IMG/VR virus record: IMGVR_UViG_3300031578_000265
Span: 1 to 28,161 of that record
DNA length: 28,161 nucleotides
Strand: one strand, 5' to 3'
From: a virus
Both the position numbers and the translations under genes were made by a program. Of the stretch, positions 22,453 to 28,161 are shown in pieces (position 1 is the stretch's first letter; the number at the start of each line of letters is the position of its first letter). Below the pieces are notes generated by a model. It saw only the letters and a list, made by a program, of their open reading frames with translations, ran no database searches and had not been told where the DNA came from.

Positions 22453-24453
22453 ATGTCTAAATCACCGTCATCGGTCCGAACCGCGTGCCCGTCCTGCGGG
22501 TCAATCATCGGCCACGATGTGCCGGACGGCAGGTACTGCGACAACTGCCATACCCTCGCATTCAGTCGCACCGCGATGGTCACGATGAGCGAATCCGAGC
22601 GACAACAGGCCGAAGCTTACGAAACAGCCGCGGTCATGCAGCGCAAAAACGCGCAGGCGGCCAAGGCCGAACAGAAAAAAAACCGATTGCCTGTTCTCAT
22701 CGGCGAGCTGTCCCGATTGTCCCGACCGGAATATGAGTTCTCGCGCGCCGAACTTGCGAAAAAAGAAAACGTGCGTCCTGAGTTTCTGGATGAAATATAC
22801 AAGCGTGCGCGCTCAAAATCACGCGGTGACCGGCCTGAAACATCCCCGGACAACGTGGAGAAAACTCGGAACGGCGCGAACCCGAAACACGTTCCGTTTC
22901 GCATCCTCGGGGTGGCCGACGACGGGCTTGCCTATTTTCTCGATGACTATAGTAGATTGCAATCGTTCAGGCCCTCGGGAATCACGAAAGGTCAGCTTTT
23001 GCAATTGGGAGATCTCAACTCGTTCTGGTATCGCGAGTTTGGCCACAAAGGCCACGTGCAATGGGATGATGCGACAAACTGGATAGTGCGTGAGTCAAGT
23101 GCGCGGAGTTTTGATCTTTCGGTGATCCGGGGACGCGGTGCGTGGAGGGAACGTGATGGGAGTATCTGTTACCACGACGGCCAGGAGACCTACGGGACCC
23201 CCGACCCGACGCGAATCTATCAGAAAAAAAGCCGTCTGGATTTGGGATTGGAGTCGAATCCTGCAGGCGATTCTGTGCGACAACAAATGCTCCGCGCTGC
23301 GGGCATGCTCAGTTTCGAGACAAAAGCGGATGCGGCCCGGCTTTTAGCGTGGTCAGCTCTTGCCCCATTCTGCGGCGCACTCCCGTGGCGGCCGGCTGGC
23401 TTTGTTACAGGTCCGTCTAAATCGGGGAAATCTACCATATTGAGTATGATCGTGCGGAAACTCGCGCTTCCGCTCGCGGTATCAGGTGGCGCGACGGATG
23501 CGTATATCAGGCAGAAACTCGGGCTTGATGCGCTCCCGGTCGTGATCGATGAGGCCGAGGGCGCCGATGAGACTGACCGGCACCGGATGGAGGGGATTCT
23601 CTCGCTCATGCGACAGTCGACATCGGACGATGCACCATTGATCGGCAAGGGCTCAACTTCCGGTAAACCGATCGAGTTTCTGACGCGCTCGATGTTCCTA
23701 TTCAACGCGATATCGCCGAACGTCGGGAAACTCGCGGATGCAAATCGACTGTTTACTGTCGATCTCGTGCGACCTGAGAACAATTGGCATGCGATCCGCG
23801 ACTCGATAAAAGATGCATTTACCGATGTAAATTGTGCCGGTGTTCGGGTTGCGACGTGGAAATTGCTTCCTGAGATCATCGCTGAGGCCGAGCGGATAAG
23901 TGATTTCGTGGGCGAGGCGACGCTCATGGACTCACGCTACGCGCTGCAAGAGGCGATACTCTGGGCGACATTCTGGCTCGTATGGAAAGGAGAGCGCGCG
24001 AGTGATGACACGCTTCGGACGTGGCTTGCATCCGTGTACGACCAGAAAGCACCAGAGGAACAGGAGGATGAAGCGGACGGGATGTTGTCGCGTCTCATGG
24101 ACGAGGTTGTTCAGGTTTCTGGTAAACCATCGGAGCGTGTTCGGATCGGGAAAATCGTCGACCGACTGCTTGACGTGGCCGATGAGGATGAGCTCATGCC
24201 AGCCCCGGTATCAGGTGATGACAGGAGGTACTACAAAACTACACTCGAGAACTACGGGTTGCGGCTCACGCGGGAAGGGACGCTTGCGATAGCGATTCAC
24301 AATCCGCAGCTTGAGCGCGTCTGGGGACAGCGAGGGTACGCAAAAGTGCTCATGCGCCATCCATCCTGTATCGAGCGCAACAAAAACGTGCGCAACGTCC
24401 GATGCATGGTGATATCGGCAAGCGCGACGTCACGAGAGGAGATTCCGATATGA
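22453..24453 (+). CDS. DNA primase/helicase (zinc ribbon + ATPase, DUF927-like)
   Basis: In this 666-residue replication protein, residues 12-32 form a zinc ribbon (CPSC ... CDNC). Helical and basic parts follow, then an ATPase core with Walker A GPSKSGKST (320-328) and Walker B VVIDEAEG (Asp366-Glu367). A sensor-like strand (SMFLFNAISPN) comes about 60 residues later. The later part is helical with charged ends. The Walker pattern resembles phage DUF927/primase-helicase proteins that load and move along DNA at forks. Start ATG 22453 has AGGTG about 5 nt upstream. The methyltransferase remnant overlaps the stop by ATGA. Confidence 0.75.
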   Translation: MSKSPSSVRTACPSCGSIIGHDVPDGRYCDNCHTLAFSRTAMVTMSESERQQAEAYETAAVMQRKNAQAAKAEQKKNRLPVLIGELSRLSRPEYEFSRAELAKKENVRPEFLDEIYKRARSKSRGDRPETSPDNVEKTRNGANPKHVPFRILGVADDGLAYFLDDYSRLQSFRPSGITKGQLLQLGDLNSFWYREFGHKGHVQWDDATNWIVRESSARSFDLSVIRGRGAWRERDGSICYHDGQETYGTPDPTRIYQKKSRLDLGLESNPAGDSVRQQMLRAAGMLSFETKADAARLLAWSALAPFCGALPWRPAGFVTGPSKSGKSTILSMIVRKLALPLAVSGGATDAYIRQKLGLDALPVVIDEAEGADETDRHRMEGILSLMRQSTSDDAPLIGKGSTSGKPIEFLTRSMFLFNAISPNVGKLADANRLFTVDLVRPENNWHAIRDSIKDAFTDVNCAGVRVATWKLLPEIIAEAERISDFVGEATLMDSRYALQEAILWATFWLVWKGERASDDTLRTWLASVYDQKAPEEQEDEADGMLSRLMDEVVQVSGKPSERVRIGKIVDRLLDVADEDELMPAPVSGDDRRYYKTTLENYGLRLTREGTLAIAIHNPQLERVWGQRGYAKVLMRHPSCIERNKNVRNVRCMVISASATSREEIPI

Positions 24454-24737
24454 GCCTGCGAAACGTGATATTGGTCGGTGACGTGCTCGACCGTCTGCGC
24501 GAAATACCGGACGAGTCCGTGCATTGCGTGGTGACTTCTCCGCCGTATTGGGGATTGCGGGACTTCGGTATCGAGCTCAATCCAGCCTATGCAGAAATGG
24601 CTCGGAACCGAATCGAGCACGGCACCGTTGACCCCTCCGAGGTATCAGAAATTGAGTCGCAAGGTATGCTTTTTGACATGAGCAATTCCAACATTATGCA
24701 ATCACCAGCGCAGGAGGCCGAGCATGCCGCTCCGTGA
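24450..24737 (+). pseudogene. DNA methyltransferase with in-frame deletion of the central domain
   Basis: The ATG at 24450 overlaps the helicase stop as ATGA; a start at 24402 would be inside the helicase. The 95 residues begin with the start of a beta-class adenine/cytosine methyltransferase: GDVLDRLREIPDESVHCVV, followed by motif IV SPPY (30-33) and WGLRDF. The sequence then jumps straight to GIELNPAYAEMARNRI, which in intact relatives follows motif I (DPFxGSGT) near the C-terminus. The target-recognition part and motif I are absent, so it cannot bind S-adenosylmethionine normally. The frame is intact and still overlaps the DEAH helicase start. It may be a recent loss or a retained mini-protein. 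Confidence 0.75.
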
Positions 24738-26388
24738 CTACCAATTATCGCTTGTCGACGGCGCGCGCGAGATACTGCGAAGTTCCCGGTCGTGCCTGAT
24801 CCAGCTACCGACCGGTGCGGGGAAAACGCCGGTCGTCGCTGAGATCACCCGCGCCGCGTTCTCGCGGGAGTTTCGGGTATGGTTCGTGGTCCCGAGGAAC
24901 GAGCTACTCATGCAGGGCTCGGAGCATTTCGCCAAGTGGGGCGTACCGCACGGGTTCATATCCGCCGGACGCGAGGAATCCCGAGCGTATCGCGTGCATG
25001 TTGTATCAAAGGACACACTTTTACGCCGACTCGACCGGATCAAGAATTGGCCGGATCTCATCATTTTCGATGAGGCTCATCTGTATTACGATGCGCAACT
25101 GAAAATCATCGAACACCTGCCGGAACGGTGCCGAGTGATCGGCATGACCGCGACTCCTGAGCGCCTCGACGGCCGAGGGCTGTCAGATATCTACGGAGGT
25201 ATTGTGTATGGACCGAGCATTCCTGAGCTCACAAGGGTGGGTTTCCTTTCTCCTCTTAGATATTTCGCGCCGCCAATTGAGGGGCTGGATAAAGTTCATC
25301 GAAAAGGAACCGAATATGATGCTCACGAACTTGAGGCGCTCCTGGAGAAAAGGAAGATTTACGGGGATGTGGTCAATTACTATCAGAAATATGGAACTAT
25401 CAACCATTCTGGGAGGTCCTTCCCGGATCAGCCGACGGCTCGCTCGAATACCGATTATCACAAAGGAAAACCCGCCCTCATTTTCACTCGGTCGGTAAAG
25501 TCCGCATACGAGACCGCAGAACGATTCACACAGGCCGGGTTCCTGTTTTTTTGTATTGAAGGAAACATGCCGCAGGAACGGCGGAAAGCTCTGATCGAGG
25601 CATTGCGCAAAGGAGAAATCGATGGTCTTACAAATTGCGAGATTGCGACGTACGGGCTGGACGTCCCTCGCGTGGAGTATGGGGCGAGTATTCGGCCGAC
25701 TCTGTCTCGTGCTCTATATTTCCAGAAGGTGGGACGCCTTCTCCGTCCATTTCCAGGGAAAGAGGAAGCACTATTCTTTGACCATGCGAACCTGGTTGAG
25801 GAGCACTCAGAACCATTGGCTCCCGGAGTTCCGCTTTTCTACCTGGAAAACATAACCTGGAACTTCGAAGGCCGCGAGGTGCGCAAGCGCGAAAAGATCG
25901 GCGCTCCGATCAGACTATGTCCGGCGAGGGACTATATGTACTGCGACGATCCGGGGTGCGCGCGGGGATGCAAACTCGATCCGAACGCTGCGCTCAATCC
26001 GCGCGGATCATTGGAGGTGATCGATGCCCCATTGGTTGAGCGCACGGCGAAAGCGGCCCTGCGAGATTACCCGCCAGATGAGCGTTCGGCAATCGAAAAA
26101 CGGATAGCGACCGCGACCGCCGAGTTTATCCATGCTGCGGAGGCCGATCCGACGCACATCGAATCGGGGCCGGTCGGCGCGCTCCTGCAGATAGCGGACG
26201 AACTCGGGTATGCTCCGATGTGGGTGTATTGGCGGCTCATGCCGAGAGCCGCCGGCATCGTGAATGTCCCATTGTTGCACGAGATCGCGCGGCAGAAAGA
26301 GTACAAGCCAGGCTGGGCGTGGTGGAAACGCAAACAGATACGCGATGGTATCCGCGAGGGAGCGGAGAAATCAGAATCGAAACAATAG
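24724..26388 (+). CDS. DEAH-box SF2 helicase
   Basis: In this 554-residue RecG/Rad25-like superfamily 2 helicase, Walker A PTGAGKT is at 29-35 and DEAH at 116-119. GMTATPERLDG (motif III) follows, then a glycine/aspartate region and motif V/VI (TYGLDVPRVEYG, QKVGRLLRPF with arginine fingers). After residue 395 there is a Cys-rich stretch (CPARDYMYC, CARGC) that could bind zinc, and a helical, Trp-rich C-terminus. Residues about 205-240 seem an insertion relative to simple SF2 helicases. By eye the part encoded by about 25230-25860 is less GC-rich than its flanks. It probably assists phage replication or recombination. Confidence 0.85.
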   Translation: MPLRDYQLSLVDGAREILRSSRSCLIQLPTGAGKTPVVAEITRAAFSREFRVWFVVPRNELLMQGSEHFAKWGVPHGFISAGREESRAYRVHVVSKDTLLRRLDRIKNWPDLIIFDEAHLYYDAQLKIIEHLPERCRVIGMTATPERLDGRGLSDIYGGIVYGPSIPELTRVGFLSPLRYFAPPIEGLDKVHRKGTEYDAHELEALLEKRKIYGDVVNYYQKYGTINHSGRSFPDQPTARSNTDYHKGKPALIFTRSVKSAYETAERFTQAGFLFFCIEGNMPQERRKALIEALRKGEIDGLTNCEIATYGLDVPRVEYGASIRPTLSRALYFQKVGRLLRPFPGKEEALFFDHANLVEEHSEPLAPGVPLFYLENITWNFEGREVRKREKIGAPIRLCPARDYMYCDDPGCARGCKLDPNAALNPRGSLEVIDAPLVERTAKAALRDYPPDERSAIEKRIATATAEFIHAAEADPTHIESGPVGALLQIADELGYAPMWVYWRLMPRAAGIVNVPLLHEIARQKEYKPGWAWWKRKQIRDGIREGAEKSESKQ

Positions 26389-26399
26389 GAGCTATTGGT

Positions 26400-26684
26400 A
26401 TGAATTACGAATTCCAGAGTTTAATCGATGTGTCAAGCGAATATCTGAAAATGATATCAGACACGCGGCGAGTTCCGCGGGAATCAATCGACAAATTGGT
26501 GGACGGGGAACTGATCGATGCGGCCGCCTGCTACCTGTATTCGGACGACTACGCAGAGCGATTAATCGCGTGGCCGTTCGGGGATTCCGACTGGAGGCCG
26601 AGTGACCGGAGGTCAAATCTCATTCGCGCTGCAGCGTTTATCATCGAGGAGCTGGACCGGATGGACAGGGAGAGGATCAGATGA
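26400..26684 (+). CDS. Small phage protein (94 aa) of the WPFGDxDWRP type
   Basis: The ATG at 26400 has AGGAG 8 nt upstream, so longer frames from 26220 are not needed. Residues 36-94 (LIDAAACYLYSDD, then AWPFGDSDWRPSDRRSN, then LIRAAAFIIEELDRMDR) form a pattern I recall from many phage early proteins of unknown function: an Ala-rich helix, a WP...W..P loop and a final helix. Likely cytosolic. The last gene of this co-oriented run before the antisense nuclease. Confidence 0.7.
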   Translation: MNYEFQSLIDVSSEYLKMISDTRRVPRESIDKLVDGELIDAAACYLYSDDYAERLIAWPFGDSDWRPSDRRSNLIRAAAFIIEELDRMDRERIR

Positions 26685-26896
26685 TCATCACCTACGAGGT
26701 CGACGGCGCGCACGTGTTTTGCCCGGAGGATCGGGTTCCGCGCTCTGTTCGGTCACAACTGACACCCGCGCGCCCATCCGGCGCAATGTCGCCAGAAACG
26801 ACCGTTGACCCCGCGAAACAGGTACTCCCGGAGTTTTCGCCTCGACCGCAACAAACACGGCCACAGTCTGACCTACCATATCAGGAGTTATCGTAA
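26681..26896 (+). CDS. Doubtful plus-strand ORF opposite the nuclease (possible remnant)
   Basis: It starts as ATGA-coupled to the previous gene and the first 20 codons look protein-like (MIITYEVDGAHVFCPEDR), but almost all of it lies opposite the nuclease gene on the minus strand. The later half is Pro/Arg/Ser/Gln-rich, as expected from a shadow frame. It may be the N-terminal scrap of a gene cut by insertion of the nuclease. Confidence 0.25.
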   Translation: MIITYEVDGAHVFCPEDRVPRSVRSQLTPARPSGAMSPETTVDPAKQVLPEFSPRPQQTRPQSDLPYQELS

Positions 26897-27092
26897 TAGA
26901 CTGCCATCCGCAGAGGTCAGGCCAGCCCTCGGGAGCTGCATGGAGCACGCGGGGATTCCGGATGCTGATGCCTCCCCTCGTGCTCCGGACATCGCCGACC
27001 CATCCTTGCCCGGCATTGATCCGGAACAGCCGGGTATCGGATGGCTCGTCGAGGAGGATTTGGTCAATGATTCGCCGCTCTTTCTCACCCAT
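26688..27092 (-). CDS. VRR-NUC-type nuclease, antisense within the early arm
   Basis: This gene is read leftward among rightward genes. The ATG at 27092 gives 134 residues; a TTG at 27143 would add 17. The PD-(D/E)xK pattern of VRR-NUC is visible: EGWPDLCGW (acidic ligand), then VAVFVAVEAKTPGV (E-x-K), SRGQRSFLATLRRMG (Q-x-x-F-L helix) and VSVV. VRR-NUC proteins cut branched or Holliday-type DNA and are common in phages. The Arg/Pro-rich tail is unusual and partly lies against the doubtful ORF. Promoter evidence for leftward reading is only the shared TATAAT-like element at about 27161-27170. Confidence 0.75.
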   Translation of the reverse strand: MGEKERRIIDQILLDEPSDTRLFRINAGQGWVGDVRSTRGGISIRNPRVLHAAPEGWPDLCGWQSITITPDMVGQTVAVFVAVEAKTPGVPVSRGQRSFLATLRRMGARVSVVTEQSAEPDPPGKTRARRRPRR

Positions 27093-27136
27093 TCGCGAAA
27101 TATCGCCGAAAATCGTAAAACAATCAACATCATCTG

Positions 27137-27164
27137 TTGACAAACCGTGCGCAGTGGGTATATT
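27137..27164 (+). promoter_or_regulatory. Strong sigma70-type promoter for the distal accessory cluster
   Basis: TTGACA (27137-27142), then 16 nt, then TATATT (27159-27164), within a TA-rich run to 27170. The minus strand of the same run reads TATAAT-like and could serve the antisense nuclease. Transcripts would start about 27170, some 30 nt before the next Shine-Dalgarno (GGGAG) and ATG 27204. Confidence 0.7.
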
Positions 27165-27203
27165 ATATATACAGATGGTGCGGGTAGCACCGAGGGAGAC
27201 AAA

Positions 27204-27575
27204 ATGACAGACTGCGAAATCAGAGCTCGAATTGAGAAGCTGATCGAAACTGCTGCGGAAAGTGGCGACATTTGGGCAGTCCGTGGAGATGACCGTCAGT
27301 TATCGGCTGGATATGAGTTGGGGCACAGCAAGGACAACAGCGACCGCGAAGACGACCGGGATTATCCGGAATTCGGATCACCTGAGTATGACAACCTCCC
27401 CACGTTGCGCGGAACATCTGCATGGGACCCGAATGTTGCCATCAATATCAATCCTACATCGTGCAATTGGCACCACGCGTATATCGTGGTTGGGGACTGC
27501 ACGGTTGGACATCCGTGCCCAGACCAGGGCGAATTGCTCCTTGTCAATGCGCGGGTCGTTGAACAATTGTTCTAG
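27204..27575 (+). CDS. Acidic accessory protein (123 aa)
   Basis: The ATG at 27204 has a GGGAG Shine-Dalgarno 5 nt upstream; a longer frame from 27147 would start before the likely transcript. The N-terminal helix (EIRARIEKLIETAAESGD) is followed by a Asp/Glu/Arg-rich stretch, then a Trp/His/Cys-rich part (TSCNWHHAYIVVGDCTV). First gene of a separately promoted cluster. Not recognised. Confidence 0.6.
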   Translation: MTDCEIRARIEKLIETAAESGDIWAVRGDDRQLSAGYELGHSKDNSDREDDRDYPEFGSPEYDNLPTLRGTSAWDPNVAININPTSCNWHHAYIVVGDCTVGHPCPDQGELLLVNARVVEQLF

Positions 27576-27578
27576 CGC

Positions 27579-27600
27579 AGAGTGACGCCGGGTAGCCGGC
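27579..27600 (+). repeat. 22-bp intergenic repeat with GCCGG hairpin, copy 1
   Basis: AGAGTGACGCCGGGTAGCCGGC after the 27575 stop. The stem GCCGG (27587-27591) and CCGGC (27596-27600) encloses GTAG. It differs from copy 2 at one base. A further stretch with CGGCAAGCCGG and AAGCCCGG follows before the next Shine-Dalgarno. Confidence 0.6.
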
Positions 27601-27645
27601 GGTAATGCGGCAAGCCGGTCACAAGCCCGGTAAAAGGAAGGTGCT

Positions 27646-28050
27646 ATGGACACGACGATAGATTTGGCTCGGGTGCTCGATTCTCATCGCCAGTGGATGG
27701 AGCGAGGGGAGGGAGATCGTGCGAACCTGAGCGGTGCGGACCTGCGCTATGCGGACCTGAGCGGTGCGGACCTGAGCGGTGCGGACCTGCGCTATGCGGA
27801 CCTGAGCGGTGCGAACCTGCTCGGTGCGATCCTGCGCTATGCGGACCTGAGCGGTGCGAACCTGCACGATGCGAACCTGCGCTATGCGGACCTGAGCGGT
27901 GCGGACCTGAGCGATGCGAACCTGCGCGGTGCGGACCTGCGCTATGCGAACCTGAGCGGCGCGGACCTGAGCGGTGCGGACCTGCTCGGTGCGAACCTGC
28001 GCTATGCGGACCTGCTCGATGCGAACCTGCTTGGGTTACTACCAGAGTGA
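27646..28050 (+). CDS. Pentapeptide repeat protein (134 aa)
   Basis: After a helical cap of about 25 residues ([19 protein letters not shown]), the whole protein is a run of A(D/N)LxG-type pentapeptides: [20 protein letters not shown] and similar, 20 full units and a partial one. Such proteins fold as a right-handed quadrilateral beta helix; Qnr/MfpA members mimic DNA and bind gyrase, but most phage members are unassigned. AAGGTG lies ahead of ATG 27646. No dimerisation helix of Qnr type is visible. Read in frame; the other-frame and antisense ORFs here are repeat shadows. Confidence 0.9.
   Translation: MDTTIDLARVLDSHRQWMERGEGDRANLSGADLRYADLSGADLSGADLRYADLSGANLLGAILRYADLSGANLHDANLRYADLSGADLSDANLRGADLRYANLSGADLSGADLLGANLRYADLLDANLLGLLPE
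27721..28020 (+). repeat. 20-unit 15-bp tandem repeat within the pentapeptide gene
   Basis: Exactly 300 nt of 15-bp units of the kind GCGGACCTGAGCGGT. Units ending in CGCTAT (Arg-Tyr) occur at units 2, 5, 8, 11, 15 and 19, giving a higher-order period of three and then four units. The near-identity of units suggests recent expansion by slippage or recombination. Confidence 0.85.
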
Positions 28051-28065
28051 CGCCGGGTAACCGGC
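28044..28065 (+). repeat. 22-bp intergenic repeat with GCCGG hairpin, copy 2
   Basis: AGAGTGACGCCGGGTAACCGGC overlaps the end of the pentapeptide gene. The stem GCCGG (28052-28056) and CCGGC (28061-28065) closes a GTAA (GNRA-type) tetraloop. AGGAG follows shortly, ahead of ATG 28079. Confidence 0.6.
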
Positions 28066-28078
28066 AAAGGAGAAACTA

Positions 28079-28161
28079 ATGAGCTATTCAAATGAAAATG
28101 ATGACCGCGACTACGCGCACTGGGCCGGATTCGATGTGATGGACGAGGATGCCCAGTATGA
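28079..28161 (+). CDS. Start of acidic protein (partial, window edge)
   Basis: The ATG at 28079 has AGGAG 6 nt upstream and the frame runs to the window end, 27 codons. The visible part is acidic with aromatic residues (SYSNENDDRDYAHWAG). Too short to assign. Confidence 0.5.
   Translation, partial: MSYSNENDDRDYAHWAGFDVMDEDAQY

Noticed and set aside
24402-24449. Methyltransferase remnant starting at 24402
   Set aside because: The additional 16 residues are inside the helicase gene; ATG 24450 has the usual ATGA contact.
27619-27867. Antisense QVRTA-repeat frame opposite the pentapeptide gene
   Set aside because: A shadow of the 15-bp repeat; the plus frame makes canonical pentapeptides.
27693-28079. 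Cys/Arg/Pro-repeat frame (CGPERC-type) in +1 over the pentapeptide gene
   Set aside because: Another shadow of the tandem repeat without a Shine-Dalgarno or independent support.

Overview
The window is a piece of a tailed-phage genome (free phage or prophage) with moderately GC-rich DNA. It encodes a contractile (myovirus-type) tail with a lambda-like head module. The host is probably Gram-negative: there are periplasmic coiled-coil (spanin-like) proteins and a secreted lytic transglycosylase. One lysis-region protein (8951-9394) resembles, from memory, the Borrelia DUF261 family, a weak hint of a spirochaete-type host. No integrase, tRNA, rRNA, CRISPR array or IS element is visible.

Left arm (1-16272, all on the minus strand, genes mostly overlapping as ATGA or TAATG). 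Read in the transcription direction it carries a small putative regulator (16051-16272), a basic morphogenesis-type protein (15238-16041), the small and large terminase subunits, two small head-joining candidates and the portal. An inserted lysis-like block (7729-10112) follows, then a small HTH regulator, an S49-type head protease fused to a scaffold, a gpD-like decoration protein and a gpE-like major capsid protein. After these come several small head-tail proteins, including a 54-residue gene at 2925-3089, a Mu gpL-like tail sheath, and the start of a probable tail tube gene cut by the window edge.

Centre (16273-16764). This is an AT-rich divergent control region. The leftward and rightward operons start from near-identical modules in which the -10 box ends 6 nt before an ATGAAAAAC start, so both first genes could be leaderless. 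Between them are a large imperfect inverted repeat around (TA)n and TAATG repeats, two small palindromes and a terminator-like hairpin.

Right arm (16765-28161, plus strand except one gene). This is an early operon of small coupled genes of unknown function plus a secreted lytic transglycosylase. It continues with the DNA-metabolism genes: a YqaJ-type exonuclease, a Gp3-like (recombination directionality factor family) protein with an SSB-like acidic tip, a zinc-ribbon primase/helicase, a DNA methyltransferase that has lost its central domain in frame, and a DEAH helicase. A VRR-NUC nuclease is encoded antisense within this arm. Beyond it a strong sigma70-type promoter drives a second accessory cluster with a 20-unit pentapeptide-repeat gene, and a 22-bp hairpin-forming repeat precedes successive genes.

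The most interesting points are the apparent dual-frame coding of two periplasmic coiled-coil proteins (8167-8676), the internally deleted methyltransferase, the mirrored promoter/start modules, the lysis-like block lying between portal and head protease, and the antisense nuclease.
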